From Phycicoccus sp. CSK15P-2 (GTDB lineage: Bacteria > Actinomycetota > Actinomycetes > Actinomycetales > Dermatophilaceae): a stretch of 64,000 nucleotides of DNA. The stretch is from contig NZ_JAFDVE010000011.1 of the NCBI RefSeq assembly GCF_016888005.1, positions 62,001 to 126,000 on the forward strand, in the 5' to 3' direction. The notes beneath the pieces are model-generated. The model made no database searches. It saw only the letters and a list, made by a program, of their open reading frames with translations, and was not told the DNA's origin. Made by a program: the position numbers and the translations under genes. Positions 1 through 8,221 of this stretch are shown one piece after another (the stretch's first letter is position 1; each line of letters opens with the position of its first letter).

Positions 1-1
1 G

Positions 2-838
2 CTCCTCGCGGCCGCGACCGCCTGGTTCTTCTTCCTCGGGCCTGGCGCCACCGCCACGGTGCCGTCGGTCCTGGACCGCCCGCAGGACCAGGCCGTCGCC
101 GCCGTCCGGGAGGCGCACCTCTCCCCCACGGTCCAGGAGGCGTTCTCCGAGGAGATCGCGGCCGGCACCGTCATGGGCGTCGAGCCCGGTGTCGGCTCGA
201 ACGTGGGGCGCAACAGCGACGTCGTCCTCACCGTCTCCAAGGGCAAGGAGCGCTACGAGGTCCCCGACCTCACCGGCATGACGCGGGCGGAGGCCGAGCG
301 CCGGCTCGCGGAGGCCAACCTCGCGCTCGGCAAGGTGACGTCGACGTTCGACGACGAGGTCCCCGAGGGCCAGGTCGTCTCCCTCGAGCCCGAGGCCGGA
401 ACGCAGGCCAAGCGTGACGCGAAGGTCGCGCTGGTCCTCAGCAAGGGCCGCGAGCCGATCGAGGTCCCGGACTTCACGGGCAAGAACGCCGAGGAGGCGG
501 GGCGCGCACTGGGCGACCTCGGCCTGAACGTCGACTCCGGCGAGCAGCAGAACGACGACACGGTGCCGGCGGGGGACGTCATCAGCCAGTCCCCCCGGGA
601 CGGCACGCTCTTCAAGGGCGACACGGTGAAGCTCGTCGTCTCCAAGGGCCCGGTCATGGTCGACGTGCCGAACGTCGTCGGGAAGCAGCTGCCGGAGGCC
701 CGGCGCATCCTCGAGGAGGCCGGCTTCCAGGTGCAGGTCGAGCGGGCCTTCGGAGGTGTCTTCGGCACCGTGCGCTTCCAGGACCCGACCGACGGGCAGC
801 GCCCCAAGGGCAGCACCGTCAAGGTCACGATCGTCTGA
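2..838 (+). CDS. pknL: PASTA-domain Ser/Thr protein kinase, C-terminal part (5' cut by window)
   Basis: This is the C-terminal end of a membrane-bound eukaryotic-like Ser/Thr kinase. The frame is open from base 2 and begins inside a hydrophobic segment (LLAATAWFFFLG) that is probably the single membrane helix. Four PASTA repeats of about 65-70 residues follow, each marked by a xVPxxxG-type start and an L(V/T)VSKG-type end; the last ends in TVKVTIV. PASTA repeats of this family face outward and bind peptidoglycan fragments or lipid II. The cytoplasmic kinase domain lies left of the window. The next gene but one is class II DAHP synthase, as beside M. tuberculosis pknL (recalled synteny), hence the symbol. 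The PASTA assignment is firm, while pknL orthology is an inference from position. Confidence 0.85.
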   Translation, partial: LLAAATAWFFFLGPGATATVPSVLDRPQDQAVAAVREAHLSPTVQEAFSEEIAAGTVMGVEPGVGSNVGRNSDVVLTVSKGKERYEVPDLTGMTRAEAERRLAEANLALGKVTSTFDDEVPEGQVVSLEPEAGTQAKRDAKVALVLSKGREPIEVPDFTGKNAEEAGRALGDLGLNVDSGEQQNDDTVPAGDVISQSPRDGTLFKGDTVKLVVSKGPVMVDVPNVVGKQLPEARRILEEAGFQVQVERAFGGVFGTVRFQDPTDGQRPKGSTVKVTIV

Positions 839-840
839 CG

Positions 841-860
841 CCGCACCCGGGCCGGTGCGG
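841..860. terminator. Hairpin between convergent kinase and threonine aldolase genes
   Basis: A 7-bp perfect stem (CCGCACC 841-847, GGTGCGG 854-860) with a 6-base loop starts 2 bases after the kinase stop codon. It sits in the 95-base gap between convergent genes. No T-run follows, which is common for actinobacterial terminators. Confidence 0.45.
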
Positions 861-933
861 TCCGGGTCCCTCGGGGTCCAGGAGTCGGCGGTCCCGCACG
901 ATGCCTCTGCGGCGCCCCTGCCGTGCCGCGGCG

Positions 934-1977
934 TCAGCCGCTCAGCACCGCGGTGGCGGCAGTGACGGCGGCGTCGGTGCCGGCGTCGTCGACGTCGAGG
1001 TGCCAGACCAGACGCACCGCCCCCGGGCCGATCGCGTAGGCGCGCACGCCCCGGTCGAGGAGCGCGGCGACGAAGTCCCGGGCGCTCACCCCGGCCGCCG
1101 CGACGTCGAGGACGATGATGTTGGTCTCGACCGCCGTGGGATCCACGACCGCGGGCGCGACGTCCGCACAGGCCTGCGCGAAGCGGCGGGCGCGAGCGTG
1201 GTCGTCGGCGAGGCGCTCCACGTGGTGGTCCAGGGCGTGCAGACCGGCCGCAGCGAGGACGCCCACCTGACGCATCCCGCCGCCGTAGCGCTTGCGCCAC
1301 ACCCGCGCCTCGGCCATCGCCTCGGCCGAGCCGACGAGCACCGACCCGACCGGCGCGCCGAGCCCCTTGGACAGGCACACCGACACGGTGTCGAACTCCG
1401 CACCGTACTCGGCGAGCGGGACGCCCGTGGCGACGTGGGCGTTCCACAGCCGCGCGCCGTCGAGGTGCATCGCGACCCCGAGCGCCCGCGTGCCGGCACG
1501 GACCTCCCGGATCGCCCCGAGCGGCTGCACCGTGCCCCCGCCGAAGTTGTGCGTGTTCTCGACGACGACGAGAGCGGTCTCCACCTGGTACGGCCCCACT
1601 CCCGTCGTGACGAGCGAGAGCGGGCCCGACGCCACGAGCCGGCCCTGCTCGCTCGGCCAGGTGCGGCTCGTGATGCCCGAGAACGCCGCCGCGGCACCGA
1701 GCTCGGCCCGCACCACGTGCGCGAGCTGGTCGGCGAGCATCTCGCGGCCGGGCACGACATGCAGCCGCAGGCCGAGCTGGTTGGCCATCGAGCCGGTCGG
1801 GGTGAACAGCCCGGCCTCGTGGCCGAGCATCCCCGCGACGCGCTCCTCGAGGGCCCGGACGGTCGGGTCCTCGCCGAAGACGTCGTCACCGACCTCGGCG
1901 CGGGCCATCGCCTCGCGCATGGCGGCGGTCGGACGGGTCAGGGTGTCGGACAGCAGGTCCGCGACGATCTCCGGCAC
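934..1977 (-). CDS. ltaE: Low-specificity L-threonine aldolase (PLP-dependent beta-eliminating lyase family)
   Basis: The 347-residue product matches the aldolase branch of fold-type I PLP enzymes, which cleave L-threonine or L-allo-threonine to glycine and acetaldehyde in the cytosol. The N-terminus (LLSDTLTRPTAAM) is the usual LRSDTxTxP opening. VVENTHNFGGG and HLDGARLWNA precede the PLP-lysine segment SVCLSKGLGAPVGS. The GTG at 1977 was chosen because it puts the family opening near residue 7; longer starts would run into the aroG reading frame. It begins 5 bases beyond the aroG stop on the same strand, so the two are probably co-transcribed. Size and motifs are typical. The exact substrate stereochemistry cannot be read from sequence. 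Confidence 0.9.
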   Translation of the reverse strand: MPEIVADLLSDTLTRPTAAMREAMARAEVGDDVFGEDPTVRALEERVAGMLGHEAGLFTPTGSMANQLGLRLHVVPGREMLADQLAHVVRAELGAAAAFSGITSRTWPSEQGRLVASGPLSLVTTGVGPYQVETALVVVENTHNFGGGTVQPLGAIREVRAGTRALGVAMHLDGARLWNAHVATGVPLAEYGAEFDTVSVCLSKGLGAPVGSVLVGSAEAMAEARVWRKRYGGGMRQVGVLAAAGLHALDHHVERLADDHARARRFAQACADVAPAVVDPTAVETNIIVLDVAAAGVSARDFVAALLDRGVRAYAIGPGAVRLVWHLDVDDAGTDAAVTAATAVLSG

Positions 1978-1982
1978 GCGGG

Positions 1983-3335
1983 TCAGTCCTGCGCCAGCAT
2001 CTCGGCGACGAGGAACGCGAGCTCGAGGCTCTGCTGGTGGTTCAGCCGCGGGTCGCACACCGACTCGTAGCGCGTCCCGAGGTCGGCGTCGAGGATCTTC
2101 TCGGACCCACCGATGCACTCGGTGACGTCGTTGCCGGTGAGCTCGACGTGGATGCCGCCGGGGTGCGTCCCGAGCGCCTGGTGGACCTCGAAGAAGCCGC
2201 GGACCTCGTCGACGACGTCGTCGAAGTCGCGGGTCTTGAAGCCCGACGCCGACGAGAAGGTGTTCCCGTGCATCGGGTCACAGACCCAGGAGACGGGTGC
2301 ACCCGCCGCGGTCACCTTCTCGACGATCCCCGGCAGCGCCTCGCGGATGCGACCCGCCCCCATCCGGGTGATGAAGGTGAGGCGGCCGGGCGTGCGGTCG
2401 GGGTCGACGAGGTCGATGATCCGCAGCAGGTCGTCGACGTCGGCGTTCGCGGAGACCTTGACGCCCACCGGGTTGCGCACTTTCGAGACGAAGTCGAGGT
2501 GGGCGCCACCGAGGTCGCGGGTGCGCTCGCCGACCCACACGAAGTGTCCGGAGGTGTCGTAGAGGTGCCCGGTCCGCGAGTCGACGCGGGTGAGCGGCCG
2601 CTCGTAGTCCAGGAGCAGGGCCTCGTGGGCCGAGAAGAACTCGGTGGACTTCATGGCCTCGAAGTCCGCGCCGCAGGCCTGCATGAAGCGCATCGCCTTG
2701 TCGATGTCCTTCGCCAGCCGCTCGTAGCGCGCGAAGGCCGCGTTGCCGACGAAGCCCCTGTTCCAGTCGTGGACGTGGCGCAGGTCGGCGAAGCCGCCGG
2801 TCGTGAAGGCCCGCACGAGGTTCAGCGTCGCGCTGGACGCGTGGTAGGCACGCACGAGCCGCGACGGGTCCGGCGTGCGGGCCTCGGCCGTGAACTCGTA
2901 GGCGTTGACCATGTCGCCGCGGTAGGCCGGCAGCGTCACGCCCTCGCGCGTCTCGTCGTCGCTGGAGCGCGGCTTGGCGTACTGGCCGGCCATCCGGCCG
3001 ACCTTGACCACCGGCATCGACGCGCCGTAGGTGAGGACCGCGGCCATCTGGAGGATCGTCTTGACCCGGTCGCGGATGTTGTCGGCCGTCGCGGAGTCGA
3101 AGGTCTCGGCGCAGTCGCCGCCCTGGAGGACGAACGCCGCACCACGCGAGACCGCCGCCATCCGGTCGCGCAGGACGTCGCACTCCCCCGCGAACACGAG
3201 CGGCGGATAGCTGGCGAGCGTCCCCACGGCCGACTCGAGCGCGGCCGGGTCGGGCCAGACCGGCTGCTGGGCGGCAGGGAGGTCGGCACCGGCGGCGAGC
3301 GCCTGGAGAGGGTCGGAGGCGGTGGTCGTGCTCAC
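1983..3335 (-). CDS. aroG: Class II 3-deoxy-7-phosphoheptulonate (DAHP) synthase
   Basis: This enzyme catalyses the first step of the shikimate pathway, condensing PEP and erythrose 4-phosphate to DAHP. The 450-residue length and the motifs GGDCAETF, VGRMAGQYAKPRS, GERTRDLGGAHLDF and CDPMHGNT are those of the plant-like type II family used by actinobacteria. The GTG at 3335 is preferred over a GTG nine codons upstream. An actinobacterial -10 element TATCCT at 3344-3349 (minus strand) lies 8 bases before it with no Shine-Dalgarno, which fits a leaderless mRNA. Threonine aldolase follows at 5 bases. The C-terminus (LAFLVAEMLAQD) is complete. From memory, the family is often feedback regulated and interacts with chorismate mutase; no chorismate mutase gene is in the window. 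Confidence 0.95.
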   Translation of the reverse strand: MSTTTASDPLQALAAGADLPAAQQPVWPDPAALESAVGTLASYPPLVFAGECDVLRDRMAAVSRGAAFVLQGGDCAETFDSATADNIRDRVKTILQMAAVLTYGASMPVVKVGRMAGQYAKPRSSDDETREGVTLPAYRGDMVNAYEFTAEARTPDPSRLVRAYHASSATLNLVRAFTTGGFADLRHVHDWNRGFVGNAAFARYERLAKDIDKAMRFMQACGADFEAMKSTEFFSAHEALLLDYERPLTRVDSRTGHLYDTSGHFVWVGERTRDLGGAHLDFVSKVRNPVGVKVSANADVDDLLRIIDLVDPDRTPGRLTFITRMGAGRIREALPGIVEKVTAAGAPVSWVCDPMHGNTFSSASGFKTRDFDDVVDEVRGFFEVHQALGTHPGGIHVELTGNDVTECIGGSEKILDADLGTRYESVCDPRLNHQQSLELAFLVAEMLAQD

Positions 3336-3419
3336 GAGCGTCAAGGATAGGTGCGGGCCCACCGGGCGAGACCGCGGGGCCGCATCCCGGACCGGGTCGG
3401 AGCCGCTCCCGCCCGGCGC

Positions 3420-4118
3420 TCAGGACGTGACCGGGTCGTCGTCCTCGAGGCCGTGGGCCAGCGCGAACCGGACGAGCTCGACGCGGTTGTGCAGGTGCAG
3501 CTTGCCGAGGGTGTTCTGCACGTGGTTCTGCACCGTGCGGTGGGAGAGCACGAGCTGGGCGGCGATCTCCTTGCTCGACATCCCGGTGGCGACGAGGCGG
3601 AGCACCTCGGTCTCGCGCGCGGTGAGCTGCGGGATGGGCCGTTCGGGGTCCTCCCGCTCGGCCGGTGTCTCGGCCCCGAGCCGGCGGTACTCACCGAGGA
3701 CGAGCCCCGCGAGGCCGGGGGTGAAGACCGCCTCGCCGCGGGCCGTCGCCCGCACCGCGTCGACGATCTCGGCGGACGACGCGGACTTCACGAGGTAGCC
3801 GGTGGCGCCGGCCTTGACGGCCTCGAGGACGTCCTGCTGCTCGCCGCTCGCCGACAGGATGAGCACGCGCGTCTCGAGGTCGCCGAGCGCCCGGCAGACC
3901 TCGTCCCCGCGCATCCCGGGCAGGTTGAGGTCGAGGACGAGGACGTCGGGGGCCGTCGCGCGGGTGCGCCGGACGGCGGACGGGCCGTCGGCGGCGGTCC
4001 CGACGACGTCGAGCCCGTGGGCCCCGAGGTCACGTTCGAGGGCGGAGAGCCACAGCGGGTGGTCGTCGGCGACGAGGACCCGGGGGGACGGCTCGGGCGC
4101 CGTGGGGTCCGCACTCAT
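3420..4118 (-). CDS. NarL/LuxR-family response regulator (MacR-like)
   Basis: The 232-residue product has a receiver domain (VLVADDHPLW with the DD acidic pair, phosphoacceptor Asp in LVLDLNLPG, Lys in YLVKSAS) and a C-terminal LuxR-type helix-turn-helix (LTARETEVLRLVATGMSSKEIAAQL, with SHRTVQNHVQNTL as the recognition region). The ATG at 4118 follows GAGGAG and overlaps the sensor kinase stop as ATGA, so the two genes are translationally coupled. It should be phosphorylated by the adjacent kinase. The kinase type and the neighbourhood (aroG, acyltransferase, glucokinase) resemble the MacRS system of Streptomyces, from memory. The recognition sequence and target genes cannot be told here. Confidence 0.9.
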   Translation of the reverse strand: MSADPTAPEPSPRVLVADDHPLWLSALERDLGAHGLDVVGTAADGPSAVRRTRATAPDVLVLDLNLPGMRGDEVCRALGDLETRVLILSASGEQQDVLEAVKAGATGYLVKSASSAEIVDAVRATARGEAVFTPGLAGLVLGEYRRLGAETPAEREDPERPIPQLTARETEVLRLVATGMSSKEIAAQLVLSHRTVQNHVQNTLGKLHLHNRVELVRFALAHGLEDDDPVTS

Positions 4119-5296
4119 GGCTGCTCCTCGGGACGACGGGGGACGACGATGCGCACGGTGCATCCTGCCCCCGGCCGCGTCGTCCACGTGGCCGAACCGC
4201 CGAGGTCCTCGACCCGACCGCGGACCGAGCCGCTCACCCCCATCCGGCCACGGGCGCTCGCGCCGTGCAGCTCGGCGAGCTCGGCACCCACCCCGTCGTC
4301 GCGGACCGTGAGCTCGACGCCGGTGGCGTCGCCCTCGAGGAGGACCCAGGCCCGCGCGCCCTCCCCTGCGTGCCGGGCCACGTTGTCGAGGACCGCGGCG
4401 AGCGCCGCGTCGAGCTCCCGGGCCACCTGCGGGTCGACGAGCAGCGGCTCGGCCGGCACCGAGACCGTGACGTCGGGCCGCTCCTGCGCCGTGACGCGCA
4501 GGCGGAGGTCGACCTCGGCACCGGCGGCACCGTGCAGGTCAGGTGTGGTGCCGTCCGGCGCGCCGGCCCCCGAGACGAACCGGCGCAGCGCGCGCTCCTG
4601 GTCGGCGGCGAGCGTGCCGAGCTCGGCCGCCTCCCCGCCGAGGTCGGTGCCCCGACGGTGGATGAACGACAGCGACTGCAGCACGCCGTCGTGGACGACC
4701 CGGGCGATCCGCTCGCGCTCGCGCAGCCGCTCCCGCTCGAGCAGCACCTGCTCCTCGCGGACCAGACCCGATCGGGCGAGGTCGACGGCCAGCCCGATGA
4801 GACCGCCCAGGAGCACGAGGATGACGATGTTGTGCAGCGTGCTCTGGGTCGGCCGCCCGGCGATCTCGACGAGGTCGGCGACGGCGACGACGGCCGCGGA
4901 CACCAGCCCGCCGCGGGCCCCGGAGACGACCGCCGCCGTGGCGACCGACCCCGCCGCCCAGACCGTGGGGATCGTGTACTGGCCGGAGGACACCGCGGCC
5001 ATGCCGTCGGCGAACGGCGTCGCGAGGATGCCGAGGACGGCGATGACGACCTCGGCGACGACCGTGCGACGGCTCCGGCGGCGGTGGCGGAGCATGGCCA
5101 GGGACCACCCCGCCATGACGAGGAGGACCGCGCCGGCGACCCAGGGGCGCACCATGTCGTCGTGGCGCAGCCAGGTGAGGAGCACCGCGTAGGCGGTCGC
5201 GAGCGGGCGGAACACGTCGAGTCCGCGGTGGAAGGCCTCGACGACGACCGGCTCGCGCCGGCCGGTGCGGGCCGACCGGGGACCCAGGACCGCCAC
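4115..5296 (-). CDS. Membrane sensor histidine kinase, HisKA_3 type (MacS-like)
   Basis: The 393-residue sensor kinase has several membrane segments in its first half (for example WVAGAVLLVMAGWSLAML, VVAEVVIAVLGILA, IVILVLLGGLIGLAVDL). A dimerisation/phosphoacceptor helix ERERIARVVHDGVLQSL (the His in VVHDG) follows, then an ATPase domain with N-box DNVARHA and G-box DDGVGAEL. The HDGVLQ form of the H-box is the one known from MacS-type kinases. There is no large extracellular domain, so a membrane or envelope stimulus is likely. The GTG start at 5296 lies 14 bases after the acyltransferase stop, and the gene ends in the ATGA overlap with the regulator. The three genes probably form one transcript. 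Confidence 0.87.
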   Translation of the reverse strand: MAVLGPRSARTGRREPVVVEAFHRGLDVFRPLATAYAVLLTWLRHDDMVRPWVAGAVLLVMAGWSLAMLRHRRRSRRTVVAEVVIAVLGILATPFADGMAAVSSGQYTIPTVWAAGSVATAAVVSGARGGLVSAAVVAVADLVEIAGRPTQSTLHNIVILVLLGGLIGLAVDLARSGLVREEQVLLERERLRERERIARVVHDGVLQSLSFIHRRGTDLGGEAAELGTLAADQERALRRFVSGAGAPDGTTPDLHGAAGAEVDLRLRVTAQERPDVTVSVPAEPLLVDPQVARELDAALAAVLDNVARHAGEGARAWVLLEGDATGVELTVRDDGVGAELAELHGASARGRMGVSGSVRGRVEDLGGSATWTTRPGAGCTVRIVVPRRPEEQP

Positions 5297-5310
5297 GGTC
5301 GCGGCGCCGG

Positions 5311-6150
5311 TCAGCTCGCGCGGCGGTGCGGAGGTGCGTCCTCGCCCGCGGGACCGGGGTGCTGCTCGTCCAGGCCCTGGGCGTCCAGGACGTCCTCGAG
5401 CTCGCCCACGGCGCGGCCCGGGGTCGCGGCGTCCGCGACCTCCTTGGCCTTGGCCTTCTTCTGCCGGGCGATGCGGTCCTTCATCGCCGTGGCGTACATG
5501 TCGACGTACTCCTGACCGCTCAGCTCCATGAGGGCGTACATGATCTCGTCGGTGATCGAGCGCAGGACGAAGCGGTCGCCCTCCATGCCCTCGTAGCGCG
5601 AGAAGTCGAGCGGCTGGCCGACCCGCACCCCGACCCGGACGAGCTTGGGGACACGCGCGCCCGTGGGCTGGGCCTTGTCGGTGTCGATCATGGCCACCGG
5701 GATGACCGGCACGCCCGCCTCGAGTGCCATCCGTGCGACGCCGGTACGACCCTTGTACAGCCGGCCGTCGGGGCTGCGGGTGCCCTCCGGGTACAGGCCG
5801 AGCAGCTCGCCCCGACCGAGCACCTTGAGACCGGAGCTCAGCGCGGCCTCGCTGGCCCGGCCCCCGGAGCGGTCGATGGGCAGCTGGCCGACGCCCTTGA
5901 AGAACCAGGCGGTGAGGCGGCCCTTGAGCCCGGCCCCGGTGAAGTAGTCCGACTTCGCGAGGAACGTCACCCGACGGGGCGCGACGAGAGGAAGGAAGAT
6001 CGAGTCGGAGAACGACAGGTGGTTGCTCGCGAAGATCGCGGGCCCGGTCTCCGGGATGTGCTCCTCACCCTCGACCCAGGGCCGGAAGAGGAGGCGGAGG
6101 ACCGGCCCGAGGACGACCGTCTTCAGCATCCAGTAGAACAACCGGACCAC
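5311..6150 (-). CDS. 1-acyl-sn-glycerol-3-phosphate acyltransferase (PlsC/LPLAT family)
   Basis: The product has the LPLAT acyltransferase signature in order: ASNHLSFSDSIFLP (the HX4D motif in variant form), then the glycerol-phosphate-binding block YPEGTRSPDG, and VPVIPVAMI. It is expected to acylate lysophosphatidate, or another glycolipid acceptor, at the inner membrane. The start is uncertain. The GTG at 6150 directly abuts AGAAGG, a TTG at 6141 would give the better 9-base spacing, and an ATG lies at 6129. A TAGGCT -10 element at 6172-6177 (minus strand) excludes starts much further upstream. The C-terminal 50 residues (KKAKAKEVADA onward) are charged and probably disordered. It heads the transcript with the MacRS-like pair. 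Confidence 0.9.
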   Translation of the reverse strand: MVRLFYWMLKTVVLGPVLRLLFRPWVEGEEHIPETGPAIFASNHLSFSDSIFLPLVAPRRVTFLAKSDYFTGAGLKGRLTAWFFKGVGQLPIDRSGGRASEAALSSGLKVLGRGELLGLYPEGTRSPDGRLYKGRTGVARMALEAGVPVIPVAMIDTDKAQPTGARVPKLVRVGVRVGQPLDFSRYEGMEGDRFVLRSITDEIMYALMELSGQEYVDMYATAMKDRIARQKKAKAKEVADAATPGRAVGELEDVLDAQGLDEQHPGPAGEDAPPHRRAS

Positions 6151-6288
6151 CCTTCTGCGCGTGCTCTTCGGAAGCCTAGTGCACGTCCCCCGGACCGCGG
6201 GGGCCGTCACGGTACGGACGGCCGCTGTATCCCGGGGCCTCCGGCGTGCGAAGATCGGGCTGTCACCGATGCAGCAGGAGTGCCTCCC

Positions 6289-6840
6289 GTGAACGACCGG
6301 CCGGGCGAGATGGACGAGCGCGACGTCGACGAGCGCTTCGCGTCCATCGTCGCGGCCTGGGACGACCCCGCGGCGCTGCCGCAGCGCGGTGAGACCGGCC
6401 GCCGCGCCGTGGGCCCGACCGACGCCGGCCCCACGGCTCCGGAGCAGGACCGCGAGGCCGACGAGCCGGAGGCCGGCCCGGATGCCCCCGCGCCGCCCCC
6501 GTCCGGGGTCAACCCCTCGCCACTCGAGGGCACGACGGGCGCCTCGTCGTGGCGGGTGCCGGAACCCGCCGAGCCCGGCGCGACGCCACCGGCGCTCGAG
6601 GACGAGCACTACGACCCGCCGCCGGTCCACCTGCCGCCGCAGGAGGACCTCCACTTCTGGGGTGCCGTCATCGGTCTGGTCGGCGGCCCCCTCCTCCTCG
6701 TCTACGTCGCGATGGCCCGGCCGTTCCACAGCACCCGCTGGTTCCTCGCCGGTCTCGTGCTCTCCCTCCTCGGGTTCGCGCTCCTCGTCCTGCGCCAGCC
6801 ACGCGACCGCGACGAGGACGACGACGGCGCCCGCGTCTGA
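6289..6840 (+). CDS. Conserved actinobacterial membrane protein, function unknown
   Basis: The 183-residue product has a long acidic and proline-rich N-terminal half (DERDVDERFASIVAAWDD near the start). Two membrane helices lie close to the C-terminus (FWGAVIGLVGGPLLLVYVAMA and FLAGLVLSLLGFALLVL), with a short charged tail. The GTG at 6289 follows CAGGAG by 8 bases. The short W-D-D motif segment followed by a disordered linker and a C-terminal hairpin of helices is a layout I associate with conserved actinobacterial proteins of unknown function. It is divergent from the acyltransferase operon. No catalytic motif is visible. Confidence 0.75.
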   Translation: MNDRPGEMDERDVDERFASIVAAWDDPAALPQRGETGRRAVGPTDAGPTAPEQDREADEPEAGPDAPAPPPSGVNPSPLEGTTGASSWRVPEPAEPGATPPALEDEHYDPPPVHLPPQEDLHFWGAVIGLVGGPLLLVYVAMARPFHSTRWFLAGLVLSLLGFALLVLRQPRDRDEDDDGARV

Positions 6841-6924
6841 CGACGGCCGGCCGACCACTGCGCGACGGGACGGACGGCCGGCGTCCTGCCCCCCGGCGGA
6901 CACCGGCCGACCGCGGCCGGGTGG

Positions 6925-7649
6925 CTACCGGGCCGCCTGCCGCTCGAGCCAGCCGAGGATCACGTGCGTGGTCTCCTCCGGCCGTTCCTGCTGGATCCAG
7001 TGACCGCAGTCGAGGCTGACCTCCTGGTCGGGGCCTCCGTCTCGGCGAGGGCGATCATCGCCATCCCGGGCGGCAGCGCCTCCACGGGCTGGTTCGTGCG
7101 GAAGATGTTGCCGAGGAACCTGCGGGCGTTCCGGTCGAGGACCGCGTCGGCGACACCCGGCTGCCGGTTGAAGTGGACGAAGTAGAAGTCCTCGCCGAGC
7201 ACCTCCTCCATGAGCTCGACCCAGGGTCGGTCCCCACGTGGCTGGTACGGCAGGCTCAGGTTGACCAGGCGACGCACACGTCCTGGGTGCAGGAGGGCCG
7301 ACCCCCGGACGACGTTGGCGCCCCAGTCATGACCGACGAACGTGGCGTCGTCGTACCCGTAGTGGTCGAGGAGGGCGACGAGGTCGCCGGACAGGTGCTC
7401 GATGTCGTAGTCGGTCACCTCGGGCGGGCACGAGGAGCCGCCGTAGCCACGCTGGTTGGGGGCGATGACGTGGAAGCCGGCCGCGACAAGAGCAGGCATC
7501 TGATGACGCCACGAGTAGGCGTGCTCGGGGAACCCGTGGCAGAGCACGATCGGGTTGCCCCTGTTCTGCTGTCCCGACTCGAAGACCTCGAGCTCCACTC
7601 CGTTGACCGGGATCGTCGTGGCCTCGGGAAATCCGGTCACTGTCGGCAT
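6925..7649 (-). pseudogene. Decayed epoxide hydrolase (alpha/beta hydrolase), internal deletion with frameshift
   Basis: The first 207 codons from ATG 7649 (good AAGGA site) encode a typical epoxide hydrolase: the oxyanion motif HGFPE at residue 39, PNQRGYGGSS, and the nucleophile Asp in VGHDWGAN at residue 108. Just after MIALAETEAP the family sequence stops and the open frame continues as nonsense to a stop at 6960. A different frame, from about 7020 down to a TAG at 6925, encodes the true family C-terminus, EVSLDCGHWIQQERPEETTH, with the catalytic His. About 85 residues expected between them are missing, including the second lid tyrosine and the acidic member of the triad. It is therefore a deletion-plus-frameshift relic unless the assembly is wrong. 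It lies divergent to another decayed gene. Confidence 0.85.
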
Positions 7650-7746
7650 CGTCCGGTCCTTCTCTCTGTGGGGTGACTCGTACGACGCCGACGGTAGGAA
7701 CACTTCAGGACACTCGTTGTCCGCGGACGGCGATACGTTCCGGGAC

Positions 7747-8198
7747 GTGTACAAGGACCCCACCGCGCGGGCGCTGCAGCTGCTCTCCCTGCTCCGGACA
7801 TCCGCGCCGCCGCCGGAGCCGCGATCAGCGACATCGAGGACACGTCCCGGCAGGCACTCGCCAAGATCGAGCAGTCCCTCCCCCACCGGCTGAGGCGGCG
7901 CGTCTCGGCCTTCCACGACAGCGTCGTGGCGCTGCGCCGGCTCCCCTCCGCCGACGAGACCGTCGACTCCGACGCACTCTGCGTACTGGTCTCGGCGTGC
8001 CGGGACCACGAGGCGGTCCGCTTCGAGTACCTGGACCGCAGCGGCGAGCACAGCCATCGCCTCGTCGAGCCGCACCAGCTCGACGCACTGGTCATGACGA
8101 TCGTCGGGCTCGCCCTCCGTGCCTCCGTCCACGTCGTCGAACCGAGCGCGGTCGCCGGCGAGGTGGCCGCGGTGCACGACCGCCTGGGCCGGCGGTGA
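7747..8198 (+). pseudogene. Decayed WYL-domain (YafY/DeoR-like) transcription regulator
   Basis: The GTG at 7747 sits 7 bases behind a TACGTT -10 box and opens with YKDPTARALQLLSLL, the usual first helix of YafY-type HTH-WYL regulators. The frame is lost near 7797. A second frame resumes with IRAAAGAAISDIEDTSRQAL and LPHRLRRRVSAFHD, then ALCVLVSACRDHEAVRFEY and HRLVEPHQL, which match the middle of the family. The WYL core (usually a WYLVAYD-like block) is then missing before a C-terminal remnant ending at 8198. The helix-turn-helix and much of the ligand domain are deleted, leaving roughly 150 of about 320 residues. It was probably the divergent regulator of the decayed hydrolase next door. 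Confidence 0.75.
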
Positions 8199-8221
8199 CC
8201 CTTCCCGGACGCCCGACCTGC

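Noticed and set aside
6841-6924. GC-rich inverted words (GCCGGCC/GGCCGGC) in the gap between the small membrane protein and the decayed hydrolase, as a terminator
   Set aside because: Arms are short, about 30 bases apart and partly self-complementary. In this base composition they are expected by chance.
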